Shown here piece after piece: positions 19,401 to 29,330 of a stretch of 64,000 bases of DNA. The stretch is from Cinclus cinclus. Its lineage: Eukaryota > Chordata > Aves > Passeriformes > Cinclidae. The stretch's first letter is position 1. Each line of letters starts with the position of its first letter. The stretch lies in contig NC_085052.1 of the NCBI RefSeq assembly GCF_963662255.1, forward strand, positions 13,615,151 through 13,679,150, read 5' to 3'. The notes under the pieces were generated by a model. It saw nothing but the letters and a program-made list of their open reading frames with translations. It had not been told where the DNA came from and ran no database searches. The position numbers and the translations under genes are program-made.

Positions 19401-20439
19401 GAAGGAACGTGCAATAGTGAGTGATGGAGGGCTGGGAATCTGGGGCTGGAAATGTGGGGATCCACAGCCCCTCTATCACTTTAGAAAGCCATGGGGGTGC
19501 AGCCTTGCCAGCAGCATTGCTGGGAGGCCCTGGTCAGGGCACAGTGTGGTGAGAGGCCATGCAGGGAGGGTGCTCTGTGTGAGAGAGGTCCTGCTCAAGG
19601 ATGGGGCATCCCTGCCCACAGGAGGAGCGGCGAGTTGTGTTTATCGGCAAGATCCCCAGCAGGATGACACGGTCAGAGCTGCGGCACCGCTTCTCTGTGT
19701 TTGGGGACATTGAGGAGTGTACTCTGCATTTCCGCTCTGAGGGGTAAGAGTTGTGGGAAGATGGGTCAGTCCCTTCCCAGGGATGACTCGTCTTGGGCCT
19801 TTTCCCATTACTCAAAGGGATGTTGCAGACCAAGGGGGCACAGACATAACCGTTGCTGCTGATCCCCTCCAATGTCAGGGACAACTACGGCTTTGTCACC
19901 TACCGCTATGCTGAGGAAGCCTTTGCTGCCATTGAGAGCGGACACAAACTGCGGCGCCCAGACGAGCAGCCCTTTGACCTGTGCTTTGGTGGCCGCAGGC
20001 AGTTCTGCAGGAGGAACTACGCCGACTTGGGTGAGTTGTGCGGCCTCCAAGTTGGGGGTTGGTCTCCCTGGGTCCTTCTCTTCTTTCCAGAAGTGTAGGA
20101 GTCCCCATCCTTGGGGTCAGTCAGGATTGGCAGCAGAGTCACATCCAGGAACAATCCTGCCCTGAAGGGAGGTTGAACAGGAGCTCCCTGTCTCTCCAGC
20201 ACTGTGTTGGAGGCTGGCCCAGCTCTGGGTCTAGAGGCTGGCAGGTGAAACAAGATAAGAAGTTTGCTGTGGGAATGGCCAGAATTGTGCCAGTGTTTCC
20301 ACGGGCTCTAGACAGCATCTCCCCCTCTCTTCCAGATTCAAACCGGGAGGATTTTGACCCAGCTCCTGTCAAGAGCAAGTTTGACTCCCTGGACTTCGAC
20401 ACTCTGCTGCGGCAGGCACAGCGCAGCCTGCGGAGGTAG
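7351..20439 (+). CDS. PPRC1: PPRC1: PGC-1-related coactivator (PRC), complete, 14 coding exons, 1645 aa
   Basis: Joining 7351-7485, 11197-11340, 11484-11639, 12031-12156, 12529-15295, 15712-15765, 16137-16197, 16547-16632, 16799-17591, 19019-19192, 19353-19416, 19622-19743, 19879-20030 and 20336-20439 gives 4938 bases in one frame. PRC is the growth-regulated member of the PGC-1 family; it docks on NRF1, CREB and HCF-1 in the nucleus and raises expression of respiratory-chain genes. Landmarks in order: acidic N-terminal region (about 46-145), HPYCLP block, proline-rich centre (about 694-852), LSSLL box (about 1115), DHDY HCF-1 motif (1250-1253), RS-rich segment (about 1415-1499), RRM (about 1523-1595) and a conserved basic C-terminus ending SLRR. 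All donors are GT, all acceptors AG, and phases match throughout. The length is close to the human protein. A SINE-free compact gene of 13 kb. Confidence 0.95.
7486..11196 (+). other. PPRC1: PPRC1 intron 1
   Basis: The longest PPRC1 intron (3.7 kb). Its first kilobase is still part of the CpG island. It has a G-rich tract at about 8830-8857 that could form G-quadruplex on the coding strand, and E-boxes at 7522, 7559, 8504 and 10770. No further exon was recognised. The ATG at 8461 opens only a short frame without splice support. Confidence 0.8.
11197..11340 (+). CDS. PPRC1: PPRC1 coding exon 2 (aa 46-93), N-terminal activation region
   Basis: The acceptor is ...CTCAACAG. The exon encodes the acidic block with ILGTMQNYLDSS and IIEDLSLSE, matching the human LLGTMQSYMDASLISLIEDF. 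The donor used is GTGGGA after 11340. An alternative GTGAGG five bases earlier would shift the frame. Confidence 0.9.
11484..11639 (+). CDS. PPRC1: PPRC1 coding exon 3 (aa 94-145), PGC-1 family activation motif
   Basis: The exon encodes NELSLLTAITEILDS followed by a SPFD motif, homologous to the leucine-rich activation motif of PGC-1alpha (LLAVLTETLDS). The acceptor is a tandem CAGCAG (11481-11486), so the exon can start at 11484 (QSR) or 11487 (SR), differing by one glutamine. The human protein has SRL here, which favours the distal site. The donor is GTAAGT. Phase 0 on both sides. Confidence 0.9.
12031..12156 (+). CDS. PPRC1: PPRC1 coding exon 4 (aa 146-187)
   Basis: The exon begins FQKFLTLS, matching human LHKLLTLS. 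It contains eight consecutive AGC codons (12115-12138) giving a serine run, a potential length-variable microsatellite. The donor is GTGAGC and the phase is 0. Confidence 0.9.
12115..12138. repeat. (AGC)8 coding microsatellite
   Basis: Eight perfect AGC triplets encode polyserine in PPRC1 exon 4. Human has a shorter serine/glycine stretch at the equivalent place. Confidence 0.9.
12529..15295 (+). CDS. PPRC1: PPRC1 coding exon 5 (aa 188-1110), large central exon
   Basis: A single 2767-base exon starts IDADVAWDRAAHG and ends EIG in phase 1. It contains the acidic EEEEEAA stretch, the conserved SLSELVKSMHPYCLP block, the basic segment RKSRKKKAEED, the LSLREYRIRML block and a proline-rich centre with SWPCFSP and GWAPPSYW. 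The large exon is typical of PPRC1 genes. Antisense open frames over this exon are shadows of its composition. Confidence 0.95.
14791..14875 (+). repeat. 33-bp in-frame tandem repeat in PPRC1 exon 5
   Basis: Units start at 14791, 14824 and 14857, exactly 33 bases apart, each encoding ATAQPLPAP plus two residues. The third unit is partial. As I remember it, this is not present in the human protein, so it is probably a lineage-specific expansion in a disordered region. Confidence 0.85.
15712..15765 (+). CDS. PPRC1: PPRC1 coding exon 6 (aa 1110-1128), LXXLL motif
   Basis: The exon encodes IEATDLSSLLEQFEKSE, nearly identical to human IEASDLSSLLEQFEKSE. LSSLL is a nuclear-receptor box of LXXLL type. 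This short phase-1 exon has an AG acceptor and a GTGCGA donor. Confidence 0.93.
16137..16197 (+). CDS. PPRC1: PPRC1 coding exon 7
   Basis: The exon encodes AKKEETSVQPPEERQLMGSSG. It continues the frame from phase 1 to phase 2. The acceptor is TTTTCAG and the donor GTGAGT. Its start AKKE matches human. Confidence 0.88.
16547..16632 (+). CDS. PPRC1: PPRC1 coding exon 8
   Basis: The exon encodes a Gln-rich stretch ending LQASELANVAG, matching human LQAPELANVAG. Phase 2 in and phase 1 out. The donor is GTAATG. Confidence 0.9.
16799..17591 (+). CDS. PPRC1: PPRC1 coding exon 9 (aa 1177-1441), HCF-1-binding motif and start of RS region
   Basis: The exon opens LTPPATPPHQLWKPL, identical in core to human. 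DHDY at 17017-17028 is the (D/E)HXY tetrapeptide through which PRC binds host cell factor 1. SRWNVKHHRDITIKP follows, then an SR/RS tract leading to LSPPPKRWRR. The donor is GTAAGC, phase 2. Confidence 0.95.
19019..19192 (+). CDS. PPRC1: PPRC1 coding exon 10 (aa 1441-1499), serine/arginine-rich
   Basis: The exon encodes a Ser/Arg-dominated stretch with RSRGRSSSSSST and SRSPSPRRRSKRW, the RS domain found before the RRM in PGC-1 family members and linked to RNA processing. Phase 2 on both sides. Confidence 0.92.
19353..19416 (+). CDS. PPRC1: PPRC1 coding exon 11
   Basis: The exon encodes YSYDAQDHYQRQRILQKERAI, matching human SHDHYQRQRVLQKERAI. It returns the frame to phase 0. The donor is GTGAGT. 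Confidence 0.95.
19622..19743 (+). CDS. PPRC1: PPRC1 coding exon 12, first half of RRM
   Basis: The exon encodes EERRVVFIGKIPSRMTRSEL and on to CTLHFRSEG. VFIGKI is the RNP2 motif of the RNA-recognition motif. The donor is GTAAGA, phase 2. Confidence 0.96.
19879..20030 (+). CDS. PPRC1: PPRC1 coding exon 13, second half of RRM
   Basis: The exon encodes DNYGFVTYRYAEEAFAAIES, holding RNP1 (YGFVTY), then the conserved FDLCFGGRRQFCRRNYADL typical of PGC-1 family C-termini. The donor is GTGAGT, phase 1. Confidence 0.96.
20336..20439 (+). CDS. PPRC1: PPRC1 coding exon 14 (C-terminus and stop)
   Basis: The exon encodes DSNREDFDPAPVKSKFDSLD and ends QRSLRR before TAG (20437-20439). It is nearly identical to the human C-terminus. 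Confidence 0.97.
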
Positions 20440-20660
20440 CGGCAGTAAAGGCGGAGCACCCGCCCCCACTTTTATACTCAAATACAAAAGGCAAAAAAAG
20501 TATGGAGAGAGAGATGAGGTTTTTAATAAAATGAAAAAGGAAAAAAATTTGTTTTATAACCAATATTTAAGGAGGACAGGTCATTGGCCTTCAGCCAGAG
20601 CAGTCCAGGCAAGTGGCAGCCCTGGGCTTGCCTCAGATATACAATAAATGCGGATGCCCA
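20440..20660 (+). other. PPRC1: PPRC1 3' UTR with two polyadenylation signals
   Basis: AATAAA occurs at 20525-20530 and again at 20643-20648, followed by a GT-rich stretch. The proximal signal would give a 3' UTR of roughly 110 bases and the distal one roughly 230 bases. Both are plausible, and which dominates cannot be told from sequence. Confidence 0.7.
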
Positions 20661-23600
20661 AACAGCAGCATTGCCTTGTTTCCTCCTTTGCATGGGGTAT
20701 TCCCACGTGTGGGCTCAGGCTGTGCCCTCCTCAAGACTCCAGGGACTCTGCCTGTGGTATGGCCCCATGAAATGTTGCACAGGTCGTAGACTGGGCACAG
20801 GAGTGGGATGTCTGGGGAGAGTGGGACACCGAGCATGTGACTGTCACTGTGACAGTCTGGCACGGGGTGAATGCCTCTCTGAGGACCCCTCTGACCGTCT
20901 CTTGGGCTCTGCTGGTGCAGGACTTGGCTCGCAGCCGTTTTGGGGCCACATGCACCTCCCGCGATGGCCACGGGGGGGCAGTGCAAGATCCTCCACCACC
21001 GCTCCCAGCGGTGGGCTGGGAACGGGTTGTAGCCCTTGGTCAGAGCCCGGGCAGGGCTCTGCTTGCTCCGAGCCTACTACCCTGTGTGCCTGTCCCTTTC
21101 GAGCCTGCTCCTTCGTACTGCTCCAGCTTGCCAGAAGGAGAGGGGTGACATCTCATCTCTTGGTTTCCCCTGAGGGAGGGGTGTTGGTGTGACTGCAGAG
21201 AGATTACTGCTGTCTGCAGTGGAATGGTGCTTGGCAGGAAAGGATGGCCAGTGGCAGGGAGGGATGGATGGTACCTGTCTAGGCCCTCTCAGTGCATTGC
21301 AGCTATGGAGGAGAGGCACAATTGCAGGCAGCCCCCAGGGGAGTGTGCTTGGGCCTGCTGCCAAGCATCTTTCCTGTTCTTTTGCTGGCAGTCAGAGAAA
21401 AGCCCTTCCTTTGACTGCTCCTGGGCTGGGACAAGCTTGAGGGTCCTTTGTAGGTGGGGCTAGTCCCTTGCAGGTAGCAGTGCGGACTGGGAACCCTGAG
21501 ATGGCATTGAGTACCCTGGCTTTAGGACTGGGACAGGCTTGGGGTGGGGTGCAGTGGCTCTCTCTTGGCACACCCTGGGTTAGGGCAGCCTGCAGCTGCC
21601 CTACTGGGCAGTACAGAGCTGGGAGGGTGTGGAGGGAAGTGATGGGCAGGGGATGGACCCCTATGCCACTCCCAGGGTTTTCATGATGTTTGGGGTAGTT
21701 AAAATCCCTTCAGATTCCTTACTTGGTAGAGGCAGCATGCACTCCAATAGTATGAGAGCAGAGAGGGGAATAGGGGCAATAAACCCAGGATGAGGGATTC
21801 AGCCCAAGTTGATGCTGATGTTTCCACTTGCATCATGTTCAAGGCTCTGAGCCTTTTGTGGCTGTGCCTGGGTGTATTGCAGCACTCTTATGGTCTGGAA
21901 CTGTGGCTGGAGCCCACCTCTTCCCTTGCTGCTCCCCTAGATGGTGCGAGGTGCTCCTGCCTGCACACTGGGTGACTTGTGCTACTCCGCCGCTCAGCCT
22001 AGAGAGGCCTCTGCAGTAGCCAGGGATACAGTGGGGTAAAGTAAGGCTGCGTGCAGGTGGGCCTTGAGTGACCTCCCACCCTGTTCTCTCCTGTGTGGCC
22101 CTGGACTTTACACACGGGAGAGTCCAAGGAGGCAGCTGTATGCAAGGGAGTAAGTGGGATAGGGGGAGGCAGGCAGGGGGCTGTTGATTAGTAATGCAGT
22201 TCTTCCAGGGAATGGAAGGAGGGGGTGACAGCCAAGGCCCAGTGGGGTCTTGTAGGGAGGATGTGTGTTCCTTCCTATGAGTTCATGCAGAACACTGTGC
22301 CTGCAGCACACCTGCAGCCCCTCTCCTGCTCAGAGCTGCTGGGCTGATGGTGGTGCTGACCAGCATCTTTCTGGTCTCAGAGCTGCCACAGCAGTACTGA
22401 GGGCTGTGGATCTAAGCTAGTGTTAGAGGGAGAGCATCTGTTAAACCAGCTGTGAAAACACTCTCCAGCTGTTGGGTGATTTGGGCCTGAGGAAGGACTT
22501 GTATGCCTTAGAGCTGGGCTTGTTTCTATAAATATTTTAGGTGATCTAAAAGTTTCTTTATAGCCTTTTCTCAAAACTGTGGTGCAGCTGAAGAGGCAGG
22601 CAGGAGTGGGTAGTGTTAGAGGCAAGGTGGAGCTGGGTACAGGGGATGTCTGCTGTCAGCAACCATGGGAATCCTTGGGCATATGCTATTCCATGGACTT
22701 TAGGTGTGTGCATTTGGGCAGCCCTGTGAGCACAGCATCACCCCAAATATGTGTGCTGCTGACTGTTGCATGAACAAGGCTATATCCTTGTGCGTTCCTA
22801 TGGCTGGGCTGCACATGGTCCCCTCTCCTCCCACTGCTCCTGTGGGTGAGAAAAGACAGGGAGTGTGAAAGGGTTTGTGTTGCCAAAAGAATTAACACCC
22901 TGCTGTTGTGCCCTGTAAATCTGAGTGTTAAGAGGTTGGCTCTATCCCCGTGTTACAGTTTAATGGTTTCCGTTAGCAATAACCTGCCCCTGTGTTCTTG
23001 GTTACTGATTTAAGTTTTTTTGTGGAGGGTGTGAGAGTTGCAGAAAGGTGTTTTCCTGCTGTCCAGCCAGTGGCAAAGGCACTGTTGCAAAGAGGAGGCA
23101 GGAGCGAGGAAACCAGTGCACAGCCAGCTCTCTGGAAGCATGGGTGCTGGTGGGAGCTGTCTGGAGAGAATCGGGGGGCAGTGACAAAGGAGCAGCACTT
23201 GGAGCACGTGCTTTGCCCTGGCAGGCAAACCAGAGGTGAGGAGCAAAGCTGAGGTTTTTGTAGGGACCCCAGTTCTCATGGAAACAAATCAATTCAGCAT
23301 AGGACAGCCAACCTTCCTCCCACAAGCAGCAGCATCCTGTGCTGCAAGTGTGAGTGGCTCTGCCCCGAGGTGCAGCAGCCCATGGCTGGGAAGCACGCAG
23401 AGGGTGTTTTCTGAGAGGTGACTAAGCAGAGCTGGGGTTTTCACTCGGTTTCTCTTCAAAGCACTCTCAGCCTTTACCCTTCTGTTCCTGCCACAGACTC
23501 CATTCTCCAGCAGTTGTCCCTTCCTGCACCAGGCCGTTATCTACAGCCTTCATCTGGAACAACTCTCTAAGGGATTGATGCTGATTTCACATCTTCCTTC

Positions 23601-24939
23601 TTCCTTTCCCTTTTCATTCTCTCTTGCATTAGTATGTTCTGAACATGATCTCCAATCTAGAAAGCAGCTAGAAGGGCATCCAAATTGGTCTTTCACAGTG
23701 GGTAAAACCTGCAAGAAAGGGGTGCATAAGCTGGTTTTGGAGCCCATATGCAGAAGGCACTGGGGCAGCAGGAGAGTCTGACAGCAGCACCCCTTGCACA
23801 TCTCTGCCTGGGGCTGAAGGCTGCACAGCCCTTGTCCTCATTGCTTTGCAGAGCTGAACATTTCCTCAGCAACAGCAGAGTCCCTTATCTTCAGGAAAGG
23901 TTATTCTGGGACCACAGAGCTGGGTGCTGCCAGGTGCAGAGTATCCACATTTCTGTGAGGGGGGTGTGCTTTCCCACACTTAGGATATTCACACTCAAGA
24001 TGTTCAGCATACTCATCCTGAAAGCTGACAGGGACCCCTGTGGGCAGAGGTGCCAGGCAGTAACCTGGCTATGGTCCTTGGTGTTGACACCCATTCCAGT
24101 CCCTGGGACCACCAGTCCTCGAGATTCAGACTTACTCAATATACCCAGGGGATCAGAGCTCCTGACCTAAAGCAGAGGATGCTGCTGTGGCACATCTGTC
24201 CCTCCCCAACCTGGGTTCCTGCCATCGGAAGCCTCACAAGGGTACCCAGCTCCAGGGTGCCTGCTGAGAGTGGCCATGGCAGTCTGGTGCTAGGATTGAC
24301 GCAGGTGGCCTCATAGGAGCCCCAGAGAGCTGAGAGAGGTGCTCATCCCATTTTGGCATGCAGCACCTGCAGATTTGGGGATCCCTCACTCTCATCCCAC
24401 TTTCTCTGCTCTCTTACATACTCCTTATCCCAAATCCCTACCTGCCTTCTTGCAAAAAAGCCCTGGAGGTCAGTCAGTGGTTGTGTGTCCTTTAAATCTG
24501 TGCTTGTACAGCTGAGAGCCTGGGTTAATGCCCCTGTTCCCTCTTATAACCACTGCTGCAGTTACTGTGTGTGCTTGTGTTCACATTGGGCAGTCCTCTA
24601 GGGTCACCCTGTAGTCCAGTGCCTGCAGCTGGGAGCAAACATGCAGAGAACATCCTGTTGGTGCCTCTAGTCTGGACACCTGCTCCACTCACCTCACAAA
24701 CCAGGTGCTGCAAGTGCTTTCTGACTCCTCACAGAAAAAGACCTGCAGCTGTAACATGCTACAGGAAGCAGGCATGGAGATTAAGGGACCATTGGTCTGC
24801 AGCTTGGCGATAGCAGAGAATTAATGAAAAAAAATTACATAGTATCTAGAAAATAGATGTGAACTTGGGGAAGTAAAATCCTGAAGCAAAAGAAAACAGA
24901 AAGGCCCCGACCAAAACCACACAAAAAAATGCAACCGCA

Positions 24940-25100
24940 ATTTTTCTGTCAATCTAGGAAAATTCCCTCCTGACCCTAATCTGGCAATAGCATTAAGCCT
25001 AATGTGTGAGCAGACCTCTAGGACTATAATGCTAGGAGCACCAATGCATGAGACCTAGAGCCTGCCTTTAGTTTCCCAAAGGAAGGAAAACCTCAGTATC
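24940..25100. repeat. Possible ancient amniote interspersed-repeat relic
   Basis: The words AAAATTCCCTCCTGACCCT and ATCTGGCAATAGCA, in that order, resemble a motif I associate with old interspersed repeats spread across amniotes. No ends or target-site duplications can be seen. The assignment is weak. Confidence 0.25.
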
Positions 25101-25819
25101 TTGAGAAGCAAATTAAGAGGGAAATTATATTCTTCGTCATCATAATGACTAGCAGAAACCCAGAAGCCTGGGGTAAAGCAACACCTCCTCCAAAGACCCT
25201 TAGCACTGCTGACTCCTTGGCCAGCCAGGATCTGTTTGCTAGGCTGAGCCACCCATTTCCATGGCTCCTTCACTTACAAATTAATGGAGGGAATTCTATC
25301 AAACTGTGTGTTAAATTGATGCAGGTTTTTCTGCCTCATTACCCTTCTTGGAAGGCTGGTCCAGAACATCAATCCTGGCAGGGGTTTAAGCTCTCTAATT
25401 CACCATCTAAACTTATTAAATACTTACTGCTATTATTGTACATCTTACATATTTTCATAACAATTTGATTTACAATTTTCTTTCAGTGGTGCTTCAGAAA
25501 TACATCTGTCTCCTCTCAGCCCATGTCTGGCCAGAACAAACCAAACTCTTTTAGTAGATTCTTAATCAGCTTGTGTTTTTTTGTCTCAGCATCTAAATAG
25601 TTTTCCTCTGTGCAGTGGAAATTTATCCTTCCTGGATGTAGATCTGCAAAGATATTCTGGAGGAAGTCTCACAATGCCTTGCGCAATGGCAATAATGTTT
25701 CTGCTAAAAATAACTTGTCTGATGCATCCTAGCATTGTGCAATTCCTTTTTCACAGAAGTATCACACTGCTGTTTCATATTCATCCTTCAGTGAAGTAAG
25801 GTCTTTCTATTCCTTTGGA

Positions 25820-26160
25820 GCCTTCATTTCATCAGTTTGTGGCAAATGTCCTTGCTGCTGGTCCCCAAGTGTTTAATCTGCCCTTTCTGCCATTAAATTT
25901 CACCCTACTTCCCTCATCCCTTGACAAGGTCAAGGTCCCCTTCTTCCCCTATGAGGAACTATTGCTCTCAGCGCTTGCAATACCTCCCAACTGTCTGCTC
26001 CCTCTGCATTTTTGGAGCTTGCACTTAGCTCTTCTGAAATTATCCAATGGATTTACTAGCCTGAATTTATTCTCAGAATCTGTGGTTAATATCTGTCCTG
26101 CAGCCTGGTCATGCCTGTGTCTGATGCAGCCTGGCCAGTTTCTCCTGTATCTCCTCTCCA
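25820..26160 (-). mobile_element. Decayed CR1/L3-type LINE fragment (reverse-transcriptase region)
   Basis: On the minus strand, 26017-25971 reads KCRGSRQLGGIAS, where intact CR1-family polymerases have KFADDTKLGGIAS. About 60 bases further, 25910-25868 reads VKFNGRKGRLNTWG, as in the family pattern MKFNxxKCxVMHLG. Order and spacing fit the RT catalytic box and the segment after it. Frames are broken and the catalytic aspartates are lost, so it is a dead relic. Confidence 0.6.
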
Positions 26161-28899
26161 ACCTTGGGACTGATCTTCACTTTTAGCAGCAGTTTCTCCT
26201 GGTTTGTAATGCACCATCCTTTACTCTGAACTGAGTGCCTCAGTCTAAGAAACTGGAAGCCTCGTCCAAGGGATTACTTCTATTCTGCTGTTCCTGTTTT
26301 GTTAGGTATCTCCTCACTCCCCATGTTCCCCTCATCTCCTTTACTAAAACAGTGTTAAACCCACTTTTGGGGGTTTGATTGCAGCTGGTTCATGTCCTTC
26401 TTCCCTCACCTCTCTGCAGTGCTACGTTTGGTGTCTGTTCCTCCCTGCAGGTTTGTTCCCTGACTGATGGAGCAGGCTTACCATTCACTGAAGCTGTGTC
26501 TAAAATGATGTTGTGTTTTATGTTACACTGGATCGATATGGAAATCTGCTTTCTGTCTTGTCAGAGGATATCTGAGCACTGCTATTCTGGCATGGTTTAC
26601 TGCCTGGCATTCACTGTGAAATTAAAGACTCCTCTAATTGCACAGTTCCTACTCTTTATTCATCTTGTAGCCTTGAAGACAGCACGGTTTATTCTCAAGG
26701 CTACGTCTGGTGTATATGTAGCCAGCTCCTGAGAATAACTGTGTAGGGTCCTTTCTACCACGCTTTCACACACATCCTTAGGACATATCTTATCCATGTC
26801 ATTCCCTTTTATGTCCTTACAATGACCTGATTTACTAGCAGTGCTTCACGACTTCCTGCCTTCTCCTCCTACCGACCAGGTGCTGCCAGCCATCTTCCAC
26901 TCCTGCTTATCTCTGCGGCTTTGTTCCAGGTGGCACACTCTGCCTGTGCCAAGCATTCCAACACAAGCTGGGATGCACTCTCCTCTGGCTCAACACTTTT
27001 CCAGTACACCAGCTGTCTGGCTTGCCTGATGTGGCCACAGCAAATGGCAAAACTCGGGGAGAAGTCTAAAAAATTGGTAGCACAGGCTGTTACAAAATCT
27101 GAGAAGGAGAAAAACTTGTACGAGGAATGGATGATGGAGATAAAGGACATGGTGTTTCCAGTTTAACCTCAAAAGATTCTGGTTAGGTGATGACAGAGCC
27201 TTAAGAGATAACGCTGGTAGGACAAATGGATTTAACACCTCTCAGCTTAATCCAAGGGAGACCCACAGGTCCGTCTGAAAATGCTAAACGAGGTAAATTG
27301 AGTTGGGAGGGCTTAGTCAATGGGTGAGTTACAAGGTTGTGAAATTGTGTATGATATCAATATAGCGTACAAGCTCTGTTCCCAGGTGAACTGGTGAGCA
27401 TTAGAAACTGCATCTTCAAATAACATATTTTTAGAGGCAGGAAGTATGTAGAGAAGTAGCAGAAAATACACTTTTTCAGTTACCAAGAGACAGTTGGAGC
27501 TTGTCCCTAAGTAAAGCAGCTCTCCTTCAAGTACCTGGGTGTAAAGTGTTTCCTGAATCCCACTCATTCACTGGAGAAATGCTGCATAAGCTCAGGAAAC
27601 AGGACTTTACCAGCTCTAGCCATGCAACCCCGAGCAGACGTGCTTGACAGTGCCATTCAGATGGTCTGGAGCATGACGTCTATCGCCCACCAAAGGACCT
27701 GTGAAGTGCATGAAAAACACTGATGATGTGATGCAATGAAAATGTGGCAATGTCTGTGTATCAAAACTTCCAAAACCTGGGATTGCACTTAGCCTGTAGG
27801 CAAAGCACTTAATTTGTTATAAAAATGCACATAAAGTGAATAAAAGATGATTATAATGTTTGGGGAAACACCTGGTACAATGAATGAGGAACTACTTCAG
27901 GCTAAATTTGGGTTTGTATAGGCTTTGAAGCCTGGCTAAGGGACAGTTAGACTTCACTATAGTTCATTTTCACCAGTGGACAAGAATGAGCTCTACTTAC
28001 AATCTCATGTGAGTGAAGAGACCTGCAGGATGTATCTGCCCATGAATTGTAGCTGCCACTGGAGGAAAATTAATAAATCAGACTCCTCTGGATGATGGTG
28101 GAGGCAGACTTCAGAGAAGGCAATGCTATTAATGGCCCAGATAAAAGAATAGGTCGGAGCAGGACAGCATCTCTGGAGTGCCAATAACAACCAGGGAAAG
28201 GGGACAGCAGCCAACACCACTTACTGCAGTGGACAGCTGTTCTCTTAATCCCCATCTCTATCAACATCTCTAAACATCTGCATGTGATAGCAAGGTTGGT
28301 GAATCAGTAACCCCTCCCAGATCCACAAGCTGAGCTCAGTTTTGTCTTTGTATTCTCTCTCTCCTGGTGCTTTGACTAGTGACTAATTCCTCAGATTTCT
28401 GCATTTCCCATTTGACTATTCAGTTCAGAGTTATTGATTAATGAAATATAAGTTAACAGGGACTGAAATCTGGTCTGGGACCCTCAGCCACAACATTATT
28501 ATTTCAGCAATATTTCCCTTAGCATGCTGGATGCCACATGTTGGAGTGAGGCAATTACAAGGCTGGACCCAAACTTCCGTAGAAATTTTACATATACCCT
28601 TTGCCTTTGCATCACAGCTAAAAAACATTTGGATGTCTACAACTGTGCTTAGTGATAATAGCCTCTAGTTAAGGTAATTTTTTTTGCATTGTTCTTCCCT
28701 CAAAGTTCTCTGTTGGGCCCCCGAGTCCCTGTAGGCTTCCCCCTACTCTGTGTTACTTTTTTTTTTCCCCTTCTAAATGTCATCTATTCTACTGATTAAC
28801 TGTGCTAGACTTGGGGTTATTTATTATTTTAGCTTATTGTTAGGATACTTCAAGTGATGCCATACTTAAAGCTTTAAATGAAGGTTCTCAATGTCATTG

Positions 28900-29330
28900 T
28901 AAGCATTTGTCCTTTCATCAGCTGCCTAAAAATTCTTCTTAATTACTCTGCTGACTTCTACACTTATTCCCTTTGGAAGGAGAATATGGTCATCTCCCTT
29001 TTAAATTACATTGCACTGTAGTGTACTTTTCTGTTGCTTTTTCCTCTCCTGCCATAACACTGGATTTGAGCACATTGTGTTCATAAAGGTGACTCTTCAT
29101 TATTACATTTCAAACTCCCTCCTGTGTACTACTTGTGACTAAACCAAGAGTTCATCCTCTACTTGGTTCCTCTGAGTGGTCATTCTAAGAAATATCCATT
29201 TATAAGGGCTAAAAATGCAGTCTTTGCATCATTCTTTGACATGGTGTCTACTAAGTCTGTATGGGGGTAATTAATGTCTCCCATTATCATTATGTTTTCT
29301 CCCCTAAAACTTAAGTCCTCCAGATGCTTT
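28900..29330 (-). mobile_element. Decayed CR1/L3-type LINE fragment (endonuclease region)
   Basis: On the minus strand, 29303-29255 reads ENIMIMGDINYPHTDL, which matches the conserved MGDFNYPDIxW block of the AP-type endonuclease of CR1-clade non-LTR retrotransposons. It is followed by a degraded FLxLIxxxFL-like stretch and a PLRGTK remnant of the EPTRG motif. Stops interrupt the frame. It lies on the same strand as the RT relic at 25.8-26.2 kb and may be the 5' part of one ancient element, although 3 kb separate them. Confidence 0.55.

Noticed and set aside
20839..20857. Palindrome considered as a microRNA hairpin
   Set aside because: The arms are nine bases with a one-base loop, far too short for a precursor.
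26921..27166. 81-codon open frame with a lysine/glutamate-rich end
   Set aside because: No splice support or family match; it sits in repeat-derived DNA.
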